Origin: Bradyrhizobium sp. 1(2017)
Lineage (GTDB): Bacteria > Pseudomonadota > Alphaproteobacteria > Rhizobiales > Xanthobacteraceae
Direction of reading: 5' to 3'
Length of the DNA stretch: 64,000 nucleotides
Assembly: GCF_011602485.2 (NCBI RefSeq)
Contig: NZ_CP050022.2
Coordinates: forward strand, 4,360,001-4,424,000
Part shown: in pieces, positions 51,962 to 59,447 of the stretch
Layout of the letters: each line of letters opens with the position of its first letter
How positions within the stretch are numbered: position 1 is the first letter of the stretch
Notes under the pieces: generated by a model
Seen by the model: only the letters and a program-made list of their open reading frames with translations
Told to the model about the DNA's origin: nothing
Database searches by the model: none
Made by a program: the position numbers and the translations under genes

Positions 51962-52250
51962 GCCCCGCGGCGAGGCCGACGAGCTCGGCGTCGATGGCAT
52001 CTCCGATTTCAATGCCCTGCACTCCCGCGAGCATGACCACTTAGGCGCAGTTCTGCGGCGGCGACGGAAGGCATCTTCGTCAATCCGTTCGAGCGGGGTG
52101 AGATCGGCCCCAACCTCTTTCGCGCCGCGTGCCGCGTGGGGTCGTCTGCACGCATCGTGAGCGGCCTTGCATCGGTGGCCGTTGCAGACACTGGATCAAG
52201 GTCAAGAACCGGCGGTATCCTACGATGGAGCGAGAGTTGTGAGGTCGCGA
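51962..52250 (+). pseudogene. Second ATP-dependent DNA ligase relic
   Basis: Fragments of a ligase in shifting frames: GVDGISDFNALHSREHDHL (the segment after the nucleotidyl-transfer core), IFVNPFERGEIGPNLFRAACRVG (about 52073-52140), a broken VSKR-like stretch, and RCRHWIKVKNRRYPTMEREL (motif VI-like, about 52178-52235). Order and spacing match the C-terminal half of LigD-type ligases with internal deletions. The gene differs from the relic at 38701, so it comes from another ligase copy. Confidence 0.75.
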
Positions 52251-52432
52251 GTAACGCGAATTGGCAAGCGCGCCGCTTGTTGCACGCAAGCAACTCTTCT
52301 CTTGTTCCATGTTTTGCGTCGTGTTTTCGTCTTCACACGGTAGGCCTGACCTGCGTAGATAATCCGCGCGCAAAAATTGGCTGGTAATATTATGATCGGC
52401 GGGGAAGAAACCGCGCGCATTTATCCGGCGCC

Positions 52433-52466
52433 TACAGAAAGACCGTCTGTAGATGGTCTTTCTGTA
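52433..52466. terminator. Perfect 12-bp inverted repeat
   Basis: TACAGAAAGACC / GGTCTTTCTGTA with a 10-nt loop. There is no flanking T-run, so it may be a regulatory hairpin or the end of a former insertion element. It lies 130 bp upstream of the small gene at 52598, in a 350-bp gap with no gene. Confidence 0.55.
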
Positions 52467-52597
52467 ACGCGCGGCTTCGTTAGCTGAGCCGTTCGTCCTG
52501 CCATTAGTCGTGCAGGCGAATTAGTTGGGGGCTTCCTCGCGAAGCCAAAGCCGCTATTCATACTATTGCGATCTCATATTTTATAATGGGGACGACT

Positions 52598-52774
52598 ATG
52601 CTGGACGACGAATTTAATGAGCAACGTGCGAAAATATTGCGTGAACTCGCAGAGCAAGCTGACCCATTCATCAAAAAGCGCATTTTGAATTTAGTGCAGC
52701 GCTACGAACCCAGGCGGAAGCCGATGCCAATTGACGAGCGGCTTGCAAGCCGCGGGGATAACGTCGATAAGTAA
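52598..52774 (+). CDS. Small hypothetical helical protein
   Basis: A 58-residue charged protein: MLDDEFNEQRAKILRELAEQ ADPFIKKRIL NLVQRYEPRRKPMPIDER. The pattern LxxERAKxxRxLAExADPFxKxRxLxLxxRY is known to me from short Bradyrhizobium proteins. ATG 52598 is preferred over the ATG 4 codons before because GGGGAC sits at the right distance. Function unknown. Confidence 0.72.
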   Translation: MLDDEFNEQRAKILRELAEQADPFIKKRILNLVQRYEPRRKPMPIDERLASRGDNVDK

Positions 52775-53212
52775 GCCGCCGCGCGTTGAGCCGACCGCAA
52801 TGCAGGGCGGCTCCGTCGGCCAGGCGACGATGCGAACGCGCGCGTAGGCGGTGGGCCGTACATCTGCTGCTCATCCCCTGATAGCAGACATTCTCAGAGG
52901 CAGTCGGCAGGTCTCAAAAGGGCCAGGAGCGGTCATCACCCCCATGCCTCGGACGGTTGGACCGCCTGGCAATCGCATCCTTTTTGCAGGGAAGCCTGAT
53001 AGTATTTCCGCGCTGAACTTTGACACGCCGTCCCGTACCCCTTGGGGATTGGTCCATGCGGCGGCGGGAATTCGTTACGAATCTTGGCGGTGCGACAACA
53101 ACGTGGCCGCTAGAAGCGCGCAGGTAAGCGCATGCGGCGCGTCGGTGTGGTCGCGGCCACCACCGCGCCGGACGAAGCCGAAGGTAAGAGCGGGGGACTA
53201 CAGGAGGTAAAC
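52775..53212. other. Gap with one dispersed repeat
   Basis: About 440 bp. It contains the 54-bp repeat at 52874-52926. A 119-residue frame (52851-53210, plus) crosses the repeat and is rich in Arg, Pro and Ser, without support. Confidence 0.45.
52874..52926. repeat. 54-bp dispersed repeat (with 48112)
   Basis: TCCCCTGATAGCAGACATTC TCAGAGGCAGTCGGCAGGTCTCAAAAGGGCCAGG differs from 48112-48165 at only a few bases. Both lie between genes. Confidence 0.8.
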
Positions 53213-53767
53213 ATGGCCGAGCCTGATCGCAATGGGATTTCCGCGCGATTGTGGAGGCTCCCTGGGCAGTTGCTGCTGGCGCTGATCAATGCGACAGCGA
53301 TCCTGGTTATCGTCGCCGCGATTCTTGCGCTGGTCGCAATTGCGCGCATCGACCATTTTGCGGAAAACGTCGTCGCAACGATGACGGAGGCCGTATTGTC
53401 GAAAGTCGATCTGCCGCCGAAAGACGTGCTGTCGAATCTCCGAAACCTGACGGCGGAAGTCCGCACGCTTGGCAACGAGCTTCGGGAGATTAAGGCAGGA
53501 GAACACCCAGCCCTTCAATCCGAGATCACGCAACTGAAGGAGGCGCTGACCGTCCTGAATGTCAGCGTCGACCGGCTCGGAAGCGCGAGATCGATCCTCA
53601 CCGACGAAGCGATTGGGCAATTGGGCCGGACGGTCAGCGACGCGCTTATGAAGCTAAGGGACTGCTCTTCCAGCACTCGCCTAGTGGCGCCTCACCGCAC
53701 CCTCAAAAACAAGACAGTCGAAGCCTGGGAGACCGCCGGCCCTCAGAAAGCTGGCCATGAAAATTGA
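53213..53767 (+). CDS. Inner-membrane protein with coiled coil
   Basis: A 184-residue protein. One membrane helix (LLLALINATAILVIVAAILALVAIARI) follows a short basic N-terminus. The rest is a long helical/coiled-coil region: VLSNLRNLTAEVRTLGNELREIKAGEHPALQSEITQLKEALTVLNVSVDRLGS. The last 40 residues (CSSSTRLVAPHRTLKNKTVEAWETAG) look less regular and may follow a frameshift. AGGAGG lies 7 bp before the ATG at 53213. Function unknown; it resembles membrane-tethered coiled-coil scaffold proteins. Confidence 0.72.
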   Translation: MAEPDRNGISARLWRLPGQLLLALINATAILVIVAAILALVAIARIDHFAENVVATMTEAVLSKVDLPPKDVLSNLRNLTAEVRTLGNELREIKAGEHPALQSEITQLKEALTVLNVSVDRLGSARSILTDEAIGQLGRTVSDALMKLRDCSSSTRLVAPHRTLKNKTVEAWETAGPQKAGHEN

Positions 53768-53821
53768 CGTACCGCCGCTATGGGTCAAAAGGCGAAGAAT
53801 TCAGCGACATCGAAAGGACGG

Positions 53822-53843
53822 AGGCCGCCAACCAAGGCGGCCT
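53822..53843. terminator. Bidirectional terminator
   Basis: 8-bp stem AGGCCGCC / GGCGGCCT between the converging ends of the membrane-coiled-coil gene (ends 53767) and the minus-strand small gene (ends 53843). A short TTACTGTT tail follows on the plus side. Confidence 0.65.
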
Positions 53844-53995
53844 TACTGTTGTTCCGGGTGAAGGGCTTTTTTCTGCGCTTCTAGTTTAGCGATGAGCGCC
53901 TTGATCCGCTCAACCGTCAGCTGATCATTCAGTGAGAACGCAATTTTTTGGTAATGCTCGATCCTCTTGTCGAGTTCGTTGCACGTCTCACACAT
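53843..53995 (-). CDS. Small CxxC helical protein
   Basis: A 50-residue peptide: MCETCNELDKRIEHYQKIAF SLNDQLTVER, then IKALIAKLEAQKKALHPEQQ. CxxC at the very N-terminus is followed by two helices. The MCETCxELDxxIEHYxxIA ... LHPEQ pattern is one I know from Bradyrhizobium. A longer open frame reaches 54133, but its extra N-terminal part has no such pattern, so I start at 53995. Function unknown. Confidence 0.75.
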   Translation of the reverse strand: MCETCNELDKRIEHYQKIAFSLNDQLTVERIKALIAKLEAQKKALHPEQQ

Positions 53996-54177
53996 TGGCA
54001 GTTCCGCATTGGCGCGAGCCCAAGTCAGTAAGACGGCCGAACTGCCATTTTGTTCATCTCCATTAATTAGGACACTTCTAAATTCAACTTCGGACACCGG
54101 GGTCAAAGGCGGAAGTTGGCGCTTGAACGGCATGTCCGGTCAATCCAAATTAGGGTGCAATGCCAACAGCGGCGGCC

Positions 54178-54408
54178 TCATTTGCGTGGGAGTTTTTCTT
54201 CTTTCGATAACTCGGCCAGAAATTCTGCCAGCGCTTGCTTGCCAGCAAATTGCGCGGCCATCTCGGACTGTAATCCGTCTCCGGTCATCTTAATGCCCAG
54301 CGGTTTGCTCTTGCGATGTATCTCCCAGCTCCAGCGATCAGGGTTCTGACCGCGTCGAGAAGTAACGACGTAATAGTCGTTGATGGGGGGGGATCGGCCA
54401 TCGCGCAC
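54178..54408 (-). CDS. Small hypothetical protein
   Basis: A 76-residue soluble protein: RDGRSPPINDYYVVTSRRGQNPDRWSWEIHRKSKPLGIKMTGDGLQSEMAAQFAGKQALAEFLAELSKEEKLPRK. The WSWEI strand region and the helix AAQFAGKQALAEFLAELSKEE look well folded. An 8-base C-run early in the gene (G-run at 54387-54394 on plus) is a possible slippage site that could switch the frame near the start. Function unknown. Confidence 0.65.
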   Translation of the reverse strand: MRDGRSPPINDYYVVTSRRGQNPDRWSWEIHRKSKPLGIKMTGDGLQSEMAAQFAGKQALAEFLAELSKEEKLPRK

Positions 54409-54444
54409 ACTAGACCGTATACGCGCTCCGCCGCCGACTATAGT

Positions 54445-54672
54445 TCAAGCAAAACAGACCACTACTGGCCATTGGGTGTCCGCCGGTCGATTGCAGGCTT
54501 CGCAATAGAAGGCCTCACCAAATTCCACGCGCACGACCTTGAAGCCTGCTGGAACGGCTTCCACGTTAAAATCGTAGGCCTGCTTCTCAGGCCGTGAAAG
54601 ACGGGCTGACCCCGACATCCCGCAGTTCGAGCATGTAAGCAACTCGGTCCACTTATCGTGGGCTATTATCAT
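54445..54672 (-). CDS. Small zinc-binding protein
   Basis: A 75-residue protein starting MIIAHDKWTELLTCSNCGMS, then GSARLSRPEKQAYDFNVEAVPAGFKVVRVEFGEAFYCEACNRPADTQ. CSNC and CEAC, about 43 residues apart, could bind zinc; a beta-rich stretch lies between. It resembles tiny ribbon proteins elsewhere in this region. The frame is open to 54708 but MIIAHDKW is the better start. Function unknown. Confidence 0.72.
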   Translation of the reverse strand: MIIAHDKWTELLTCSNCGMSGSARLSRPEKQAYDFNVEAVPAGFKVVRVEFGEAFYCEACNRPADTQWPVVVCFA

Positions 54673-54822
54673 GTGCGTAGTCCTCTTTGCCCGGTGGCAA
54701 AAAAACACACGGCGCAGCGGTCGTCTGGTCAGAATTGCTCACTTTCAAACTAGGCCACTGGCCAAAACGGTCGTGACGCCCTTGAAATGGGATGTCTGCA
54801 TTACCCCTGATAGGGCGTAGGA

Positions 54823-54911
54823 AGGTCCATGGTCGTTTTTGGGTAAAACGATGTGGTCCCTCACATCGCCGCGTGCGGAACGCATCAGTTGTCCTGAAAA
54901 ATTCGTTCGTC
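54823..54911 (+). repeat. 93-bp dispersed repeat, copy B
   Basis: AGGTCCATGGTCGTTTTTGG ... GATGTGGTCCCTCACATCGC ... GAACGCATCAG ... ATTCGTTCGTCA. Same element as 42516-42608 (opposite strand) and 58511-58600 (same strand). Confidence 0.85.
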
Positions 54912-54960
54912 AGCCGACGCAAGCCGCTCTGGAAAGTCTGCTCATCGAGCAACCGGTCGG

Positions 54961-55653
54961 TTAGTCCTTGCTGGTTGAATCATCCCGCTCTATCTCGGGC
55001 TTCTCACGCAAAACGGCATTCAACAACGAATTATGAACCTCGATCTTTCCGTTGTAGCTGATGAGTCCAAGTTTGCGGAATTTGTTCATGAAGGCGCTGA
55101 CGCGGGATCGGGTCGTTCCAATCATCTCTGCCAACGTTTCCTGGCTGATGTTCAATAAAATAGACTGAGATCTACCTTCCTCTCCGAAATGCGCGAGCAG
55201 AAGGAGAAGGCGCGCGAGGCGCTTTTCACTTGAGTTAAAAAGCTGATCGATCAAGTCCTCTTCGATTCGGCTGTTCCTTGTCAGGAGATACGCCATGAAC
55301 AGCTCGGAAAATTTCGGTTCGGTACGCAGGGTAGCAATCATTGCTTCTTTGGTGATTGAGGTGATTACACTTTCTTCCATCGTCGTTGTGGTCGCGATGC
55401 GCAATGGATGGCCATTGAGGCACCCCTCGCCGAAAAATTGGCCCGGTTCTAAAATTCCGACTACCGCTTCCTTACCTTGCTCGGATACGACAGTGAGCTT
55501 GACCTGGCCTTTTTGAAGGTAGAAAACCGAATCCGCCACGTCTCCTTGCTCGAAGACGTGCTGATTCTTTTTGATTGTCAGGACCGTTTTGCCAGTCCCA
55601 ACCATGGCGAGAAAGGCTTTGGGATCGAACTCGGGTTTGGCAGGCCTTCCCAC
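54961..55653 (-). CDS. Crp/Fnr-family transcription regulator
   Basis: A 230-residue regulator. The cyclic-nucleotide-binding barrel (residues 25-125) has VFEQGDVADSVFYLQKGQVKLTVVSEQGKEAVVGILEPGQFFGEGCL, followed by the dimer helix (FMAYLLTRNSRIEEDLIDQLF) and a winged helix-turn-helix (ISQETLAEMIGTTRSRVSAFMNKFRKLGLI). The cAMP-contact Arg-Ser of true CRP is not evident, and no N-terminal Cys cluster like FNR is present, so the ligand is unknown. It is alone on the minus strand with 145-bp gaps at both sides. Confidence 0.93.
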   Translation of the reverse strand: MGRPAKPEFDPKAFLAMVGTGKTVLTIKKNQHVFEQGDVADSVFYLQKGQVKLTVVSEQGKEAVVGILEPGQFFGEGCLNGHPLRIATTTTMEESVITSITKEAMIATLRTEPKFSELFMAYLLTRNSRIEEDLIDQLFNSSEKRLARLLLLLAHFGEEGRSQSILLNISQETLAEMIGTTRSRVSAFMNKFRKLGLISYNGKIEVHNSLLNAVLREKPEIERDDSTSKD

Positions 55654-55798
55654 AGGAGCCTCCCTTAGCTCCGATGAACGAGCGCGCCTCGTATTATAAC
55701 GGTCCCAGCGCCGAAATGAAGCGGGTGCATAGCGCTAATGAGGGAGCTTGACCGGCTAGATAGAGGGAGTTCCGCAGGGGTCGCGTCTCACTTGTTTG

Positions 55799-55981
55799 TC
55801 ACGCGGGCGACTTTAGACCCGGCGATGATAGCCACAGACTGATCTGGGAAGCGGTGTGTAGCTGTCTGGCCTTTCGCAGCAGTTGCTCCTTGAGTCTCCC
55901 GGAAGGAAGCTTGGCGGCTTCATCCTCTGTGGCCTCAGATTGCTCGTGCCATTTTTGCTCAGTAGTTTTTCTCTTGCTCAT
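55799..55981 (-). CDS. Small hypothetical protein
   Basis: A 60-residue protein: MSKRKTTEQKWHEQSEATEDEAAKLPSGRLKEQLLRKARQLHTASQISLWLSSPGLKSPA. It is a charged helix pair. The EAAKLPxGxxxExLLRKARQLxTASQxxxWLSSPGLxxP pattern is one I know from many Bradyrhizobium genomes. The longer frame (to 56149) adds a different composition, so I start at 55981. Function unknown. Confidence 0.78.
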   Translation of the reverse strand: MSKRKTTEQKWHEQSEATEDEAAKLPSGRLKEQLLRKARQLHTASQISLWLSSPGLKSPA

Positions 55982-56276
55982 GATGCAGTCCCTTGCATCA
56001 GGCGGGAGCGCAACACTCTCATCACTGGGTAGATGCCGTGACGGGCCGGTGATGGGAATAGTCTTCCACGCCCGCGCCCCGACATACTGGTCAATACAGA
56101 TCACCTCTCGGAAAAGTTTGGTCCGGAGCTGGTGGCCAATATTGCTCACATCGCCGAACTTCCTGATCAGCCTATGCGATGAATTTAATCTGCGTTTGGA
56201 ACGTTAAACTACACGGCATGTTGTCGCTGCGCACGAGTGACCGTTGTGGTCGCCCAATCATCCCTTGGAGTGTCAG

Positions 56277-56750
56277 ATGAGCAAACGTAAACCGGCGACG
56301 GCGTCAAAGCATGCCCACAGCACGAAAATAGCCGCCCAACGGGCCAATCAGGCTATTACTAGAAGCCCGAAAGACAGCCCCCTGCGCTCTGTTGCGGCAG
56401 GCTCGACTGAATCGCCCCCTGAGAGTCATAACGACTCAAAACAAGAGGCTCCCCTTGTTGAGAAACCGGCGACAGCCTTTCAAGATGACTGCAAACAGAC
56501 GATGACGGATAACGATTCAAAGAAGGGGTTTGTTTTTCCTTCAGCCACGGCAAACGTGCGGGCTTATCAAGCAAAGCTGCTGGAAATGGCACAAGCCAAC
56601 ATGCAATTGGCTTTCGAATTCGCCCAGAGGCTTGCGACGATTAGGTCGCCCGTTGAAATTCTCAGCGTCATTGCAGAATTCACAAGTAAGCGGATCGCAA
56701 TGTTCCAGAAGTATTCGATAGAAATGGCTGAATTAGGTACCAAGCGGTGA
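56277..56750 (+). CDS. Phasin-family protein
   Basis: A 157-residue protein. A Lys/Ser/Thr-rich variable N-terminal half is followed by a phasin-like helical half (ANVRAYQAKLLEMAQANMQLAFEFAQRLATIRSPVEILSVIAEFTSKRIAMFQKYSIEMAEL), matching PF09361. The N-x-x-x-A-F-E-F-A and SPxEIxxVxxEFxxK parts are diagnostic. Phasins coat polyhydroxyalkanoate granules, and some members act as general carbon-storage chaperones. I start at ATG 56277, with GGAG upstream. It is alone; no PHA synthase is in the window. Confidence 0.85.
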   Translation: MSKRKPATASKHAHSTKIAAQRANQAITRSPKDSPLRSVAAGSTESPPESHNDSKQEAPLVEKPATAFQDDCKQTMTDNDSKKGFVFPSATANVRAYQAKLLEMAQANMQLAFEFAQRLATIRSPVEILSVIAEFTSKRIAMFQKYSIEMAELGTKR

Positions 56751-57284
56751 AAAAGCATCCGTGACGGAATCCAGCGAGTCGATGTCAGCAAACAAGCGTG
56801 GCTGATGTCTCAGTTGGGATCAATCGCGTCGGTTTGGGCGATGACTGCGGACTTCTGCTCCACCCTCATGAACAGACATCGTCACCGCCCCGCTATTAGC
56901 GACGGGTTGAAAAATGTTAGTCCCCCAGTCGCAATTACTTCAGCGGGGATACCCTAAGATAAAGAATGCCGTTTGGTCCGAAAACGTCGGTCAACCGCTC
57001 GGCTGCAAACTCCTGGTTTACCCCCATTGACCGACATGTGGCGGCCCCCGCATCAACGGAAGCGATGGGCCAACAACAGACATCGCTGGCTTGCAAGACA
57101 CGAACTTGCACAGTCGATTGGTCAATAGCGCTGACGCAACTAGAGCGCGTGTTGCCGAATCTTCCCGAGTGTTGCGGCCTGGGCACATCGCATGCTGATC
57201 GAGTCAGCTAGGTTCAGCTGGAATGCCGGACATCCAACAAGAACCGGCGTCGTTTCGGCTGAAACGCGGGATGGAGCGAAAATA
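56751..57284. other. Gap with dispersed repeat
   Basis: About 530 bp. It includes the 100-bp repeat at 56838-56940. A minus-strand frame at 56935-57186 reads DVCCWPIASVDAGAATCRSM-like sequence, often seen in non-coding Bradyrhizobium DNA; I do not call it. Confidence 0.45.
56838..56940. repeat. 100-bp dispersed repeat (with 59822)
   Basis: GACTGCGGACTTCTGCTCCA CCCTCATGAACAGACATCGTC ... AATGTTAGTCCCCCAGTCGC AATTACTTC matches 59822-59925 with scattered differences. Both lie in gaps. Confidence 0.75.
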
Positions 57285-58052
57285 ATGAAGAAGATTTTTT
57301 TGAGTGGCGTGGCCTTGCTGGCAGTGAGCATGGCGGCACCCGCGTCAGCGGCTGACCTGGCTGCTAGACCTTACGTCAAGGCCCCGCCCCCGGTGGTCGC
57401 GCCGATTTATGATTGGACCGGTTTCTACATCGGCGCCAACGGCGGCTGGGGCCAGACCCACAGCTGTGTGGATTTCGTTACGCTTGCAGGGACAGTCGCA
57501 GGTGGTTGCGCTGATCGCTCCGGAGGCCTTGTTGGCGGACAGATCGGGTATCGCTGGCAAACCAATCAGTTTGTGTTCGGACTGGAAGCACAGGGCGATT
57601 GGGCTGACATCAAGAATACGCGCGTCAGCCTGATCGATCCGCTGATTTCAACCACAGGGAAAACCGATGGCATTGGCCTCTTCACGGCCCAACTCGGTTG
57701 GGCATGGAACGCATCGCTGCTCTACGTGAAGGGTGGCGCGGCCGTCACTCGCAATCGCTTTGACGTATTCAACAACATCACAGGGGTCGGCCTTGCCTCG
57801 GCAGGTCACACGCGCTGGGGCGGCGCCCTTGGTGTGGGCTGGGAATATGGTTTCGCACCGAACTGGTCGGTCGGTGTTGAATACGACCATCTCTGGATGG
57901 GGCGTGACAACACCTCCTTCGCAGGCGTGGTCACGCCCGGAGGGGTCACCCTCCTAGGCAACGGGGTCAGCCAGGACGTGGACTTGGTCACCGTGCGCTT
58001 AAACTATCGATTCGGCGGCTTGGGAAAAGCTCCTGTCGCCGCGAGATACTGA
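57285..58052 (+). CDS. Omp25/Omp31-type outer-membrane beta-barrel
   Basis: A 255-residue protein: signal peptide (MKKIFLSGVALLAVSMAAPASA), the family's proline segment (YVKAPPPVVAPIYDWTGFYIGANGGWG, highly typical), eight predicted strands, and a C-terminal strand DLVTVRLNYRFGG. It belongs to the small Omp25/Omp31/RopB porin-like group of Rhizobiales, which contact peptidoglycan and shape surface properties. I start at ATG 57285. A clear intrinsic terminator follows at 58083. Confidence 0.93.
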   Translation: MKKIFLSGVALLAVSMAAPASAADLAARPYVKAPPPVVAPIYDWTGFYIGANGGWGQTHSCVDFVTLAGTVAGGCADRSGGLVGGQIGYRWQTNQFVFGLEAQGDWADIKNTRVSLIDPLISTTGKTDGIGLFTAQLGWAWNASLLYVKGGAAVTRNRFDVFNNITGVGLASAGHTRWGGALGVGWEYGFAPNWSVGVEYDHLWMGRDNTSFAGVVTPGGVTLLGNGVSQDVDLVTVRLNYRFGGLGKAPVAARY

Positions 58053-58082
58053 CTTCATCTAGACGCTTTTGTCAGCACAATG

Positions 58083-58108
58083 GGCCGGGCAATTTGCCCG
58101 GCCTTTTT
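58083..58108 (+). terminator. Intrinsic terminator after the Omp gene
   Basis: Perfect 8-bp stem GGCCGGGC / GCCCGGCC, 5-nt loop AATTT, followed by TTTTTG. It lies 31 bp after the stop codon of the outer-membrane protein gene. Confidence 0.92.
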
Positions 58109-58125
58109 GTTTGACGCCCATTTCT

Positions 58126-58400
58126 GACAAAGTTGCAAGGCGCTCCATCAGATCCAGCCTGAGCCGCCGAGAGGTTGCGGAACGCATCAATGCCGCATTC
58201 GAGACCGGCGACATCGCCGTTGTCGTGCGATTGAGGATGCGGCCCGCCTGCACAACATTTTCGGAGCTCCGCGCGACGTTCTGGGATCATACGAACAAGC
58301 CTTTACCGCGCGTTCGCAGGCGGCAAAGCGCATCCGAATTTCAGCACCGTCTTGAGATTTGCACGCGATGGGTTTTCAGTCGCACGTGACCTGCGCCCGC
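58126..58400 (+). pseudogene. HigA-like antitoxin / phage DNA-binding protein relic
   Basis: In order but in different frames: SLSRREVAERINAAFETGDIAVV (58165-58230), RAIEDAARLHN-like bases, then RTSLYRAFAGGKAHPNFSTVLRFAR (about 58290-58365). Together these match the helix-turn-helix of 'addiction module antidote' proteins, whose end reads SLYRAxAxGKxHPNFSTVLRVxxAxG. At least two frameshifts break it. No toxin gene is adjacent, so the partner has been lost or was never here. Confidence 0.75.
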
Positions 58401-58510
58401 ACGCTCAGGCGAGGAAGACGCATGACAAAGTCTCAAGCGTCGGCCCCACTTCCGCATCGGGTTACGAGAGCCGACTCCGCCACGGCAATACTCCGTAGCG
58501 CCGATACGAA

Positions 58511-58600
58511 GCTCCGTGGTCGTTTTTGTGTGAAACGATGTGGTCCCTCATATCGCCGCGCGCGAAACGCATCAGCGGCTCTAAAACTTTTCGTTCGTCA
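58511..58600 (+). repeat. 93-bp dispersed repeat, copy C
   Basis: GCTCCGTGGTCGTTTTTGTG ... GATGTGGTCCCTCATATCGC ... AACGCATCAGCGGCTC ... TTTCGTTCGTCA. Same element as 42516-42608 and 54823-54911. Confidence 0.85.
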
Positions 58601-58858
58601 CCCTAGAGCTCCGCGAATTGGAGGAGCGCTCATCGTCAATACACCCCGGTTGATCTTCTTGCGGCCAGCCGTTGCTGCGCGGCGAAATAACAGCCATCAC
58701 GAGTAGGCGCGGCTTCCGGTTTGGGTCAAAACCGGCATTTAGGAAGTCGGCCGATCACTTCCGGTCTACGCCCATAAGCGGACCAATTCAGCGTCCGCCC
58801 GGACTTCGCATTAGGGCCAATACCGGAAGTAGATGCGGGCGCTGAACGTCGGCGAGCG
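58601..58858. other. Gap with no supported gene
   Basis: About 260 bp. The part near 58715-58830 (CGGTTTGGGTCAAAACCGG inverted repeat, then Cys/Gly-type words) looks like dispersed non-coding Bradyrhizobium sequence. Nothing coding is supported. Confidence 0.45.
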
Positions 58859-59059
58859 ATGCGCTCCGGGCATCAATCTTCCGCACGCCAAGGTGACTAC
58901 CTATTCAAATGCCGCGATTGCAAGCACAACGGCGGCGAGGATCGGACCTGCATCGGCGACAAGCGGGCGATCATGTGCGCTGACTGCGCCTGCGCACTGC
59001 CCGATGATCACAAACCTAGAAATATCGCCACGGACAAGCACGCGCAATCTGTGCGTTAG
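58859..59059 (+). CDS. Small Cys-rich protein (low confidence)
   Basis: A 66-residue frame: MRSGHQSSARQGDYLFKCRD CKHNGGEDRTC, then IGDKRAIMCADCACALPDDH. Six cysteines including CRDC and CADC suggest zinc binding. There is no clear ribosome site and the 3' end overlaps the converging gene at 59016, so this may be chance. Listed because this region is rich in tiny ribbon proteins. Confidence 0.4.
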   Translation: MRSGHQSSARQGDYLFKCRDCKHNGGEDRTCIGDKRAIMCADCACALPDDHKPRNIATDKHAQSVR

Positions 59060-59447
59060 GAACTTTGTTCAATCTCATGATCGTTCTAATATTTGCACTG
59101 CCGCAGACAGGACAGAAGAACCAAGACTCACTTGCGATTACCTTCGGACCCGGACTGGGATTGTAACCGCACATCGTTCGATGACATTGAAAACCGTCAC
59201 AAGCATCATAACCCATGAATGCAATTTCAGGGGCGGGATAACCTGAACAATACACTTTCGTTCCAGTCCAGCATTTGCCACCGTCCCCTTCTGAATTACT
59301 CTTCACGTATGTCATTCCCAGATCAGTGCAGTCTGCTGGCGACCCAAGGCAAAATGGGGCTGTCCCGATCCACATCCCTGGCTCCGCAAATGCATCCCTG
59401 CTTAGCAAGATAGCGGTTACTGCGAAGGCTATCCTGAATAGGATCAT
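59016..59447 (-). CDS. Secreted Cys-rich hypothetical protein
   Basis: A 143-residue protein: signal peptide MILFRIAFAVTAILLSRDAFA (ATG 59447), then a Cys-rich mature part (CLGSPADCTDLGMTYVKSNSEGDGGKCWTGTKVYCSGY ... CDGFQCHRTMCGYNPSPG). The last third (WFFCPVCGSANIRTIMRLNKV) looks like a separate zinc-ribbon end. The frame is open upstream to 59561 but the signal peptide fixes the start. GGGAGG lies 11 bp before the ATG. Function unknown. Confidence 0.7.
   Translation of the reverse strand: MILFRIAFAVTAILLSRDAFAEPGMWIGTAPFCLGSPADCTDLGMTYVKSNSEGDGGKCWTGTKVYCSGYPAPEIAFMGYDACDGFQCHRTMCGYNPSPGPKVIASESWFFCPVCGSANIRTIMRLNKVPNAQIARACPWRYF

Noticed and set aside
52851..53210. 119-codon plus-strand frame
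   Set aside because: Starts across a dispersed repeat and has random-looking composition.
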